DNA from: an uncultured Lachnospiraceae bacterium
GTDB lineage: Bacteria > Bacillota > Clostridia > Lachnospirales > Lachnospiraceae
Assembly: GCA_902800325.1 (NCBI GenBank)
Contig: CADCDW010000019.1
Location: 23,291 to 57,644 of the forward strand
DNA length: 34,354 nt
Reading direction: 5' to 3'
Numbering within the stretch: position 1 is the stretch's first letter; every line of letters starts with the position of its first letter. Of this stretch, positions 33,976 to 34,354 are shown piece by piece. Under the pieces are notes generated by a model that was not told where the DNA came from, did no database searches, and saw only the letters and a program-made list of their open reading frames with translations. A program made the translations under genes and the position numbers.

Positions 33976-34225
33976 TCAAATGAATAAAATGCCCCTTTCG
34001 TCATAGACCGAGGTAGCATTGTCGTTTCCACAGCGGATTGCACGGTCGAAAGCCATGATCGTTGCGATTGCACCATCTGAATGGCTCCCCAGCGGTCGAA
34101 AGCGATCTCGCGGATATTGAAGTGGTCACCGAGGTTCTCAATAAATTTCTCGATGTAGCCGTAGTGGACTACATTACCTTCCGTGGTCATAAGAAGTCCC
34201 TGCCGCTCCCGGACTTCGTACATAC
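33976..34225 (-). pseudogene. Phage terminase large-subunit remnant with internal deletion
   Basis: Reading the minus strand from about 34225, frame one gives YEVRERQGLLMTTEGNVVHY then GYIEKFIENLGDHFNIREIA and FDRWGAIQMVQ, the nuclease-region sequence of a phage large terminase. After about 34073 the frame shifts by one and continues GAIATIMAFDRAIRCGND then NATSVYDERGILFI and a stop at 33976-33978, which matches the terminase C-terminus. The middle is deleted; the junction lies in ATGGTGCAA, which reads as part of both sides. The N-terminal ATPase half is absent. It is not a working gene. Confidence 0.85.
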
Positions 34226-34258
34226 CATACTTTATAATCGACACTTACTCCTGTAAAC
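34218..34258. repeat. Copy of the end of giant hairpin 2
   Basis: TACATACCAT.CT.TATAATCGAC.CTTAC matches 21649-21678 with about three differences and the similarity continues for a few more bases (CAAACT/TAAACT). It directly borders the terminase remnant. Confidence 0.8.
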
Positions 34259-34285
34259 TTAAAGTATAATTTTAGTTGGCAATAA

Positions 34286-34320
34286 GAGAAAAAATAAAAG
34301 AAGAGGCACGAGGCCTCTTC
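34286..34320 (-). terminator. Terminator for a leftward gene beyond the window
   Basis: GAAGAGGC (34300-34307) pairs with GCCTCTTC (34313-34320); on the minus strand the stem is followed by TTTTATTTTTT. Confidence 0.85.
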
Positions 34321-34354
34321 CATATCTCATAAATAAATCTTATTATTAAGTTTG

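Noticed and set aside
33885-34244. 119-residue intact protein at the right end
   Set aside because: Only its middle is terminase-like; its first residues come from repeat sequence and the residues after the deletion junction are out of frame, so it is a pseudogene read-through.

Overview
The window is AT-rich chromosomal DNA from a low-GC Gram-positive, most likely a Lachnospiraceae member (Bacillota, Clostridia). The evidence is a Firmicutes-type parA/parB/rsmG/mnmG/mnmE/jag/yidC/rnpA/rpmH-dnaN-recF-gyrB-gyrA origin neighbourhood, two families I associate with that group (DUF3881, DUF4446), AGGAGG-type ribosome binding sites and sigma-A-like promoters. Genus cannot be assigned by eye.

Layout. 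1-3.6 kb: a truncated PrsW-family membrane protease, a small XRE regulator, and two leftward membrane proteins, one with zinc ribbons. 3.6-5.3 kb: a 1.7 kb gene-free tract holding eight parS-type sites (six perfect), five of them in a 65-68 bp tandem array. 5.3-12 kb: rightward parA, parB, a DUF4446 protein, serS, a DUF3881 protein, tRNA-Arg(CCT), a membrane coiled-coil protein and a DEDDh exonuclease. 12-15 kb: leftward rsmG and mnmG. 15.2-16.7 kb: a MarR-flavodoxin-FMN-binding operon with its own operator-like inverted repeat. 16.8-20.7 kb: mnmE, a TIM-barrel protein and an unusual YqeG-type HAD phosphatase fused to a VanW domain. 20.7-21.7 kb: a gene-free cluster of two ~305 bp imperfect palindromes around a 74 bp tandem repeat. 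21.7-24.4 kb: leftward jag, yidC, yidD, rnpA, rpmH. 24.4-25.2 kb: AT-rich DnaA-box region (oriC). 25.2-32.6 kb: dnaN, yaaA-type S4 protein, recF, gyrB, gyrA and a small membrane protein. 32.8-34.3 kb: a GC-richer Fic gene with a well-formed candidate autoregulatory operator, next to a deleted phage terminase remnant.

How it fits together. This is the replication and segregation control region: ParB loads on the parS array beside its own operon, DnaA would act at 24.4-25.2 kb, and the clamp, RecF and gyrase are downstream. The main oddity is that dnaA is missing from its usual place between rpmH and dnaN. The second is a set of large palindromic intergenic elements that share modules. Two of them (21.5 kb minus strand, 32.7 kb plus strand) have the same 12-nt loop on different but fully paired stems, which points to selected RNA structure. 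The third is the Fic/terminase block, which looks acquired and may have landed next to or inside one of these elements.

Several starts were chosen by ribosome binding site over longer TTG/GTG/ATG alternatives (zinc-ribbon protein, exonuclease, rsmG, mnmG, MarR, yidC, rnpA, gyrB, fic).
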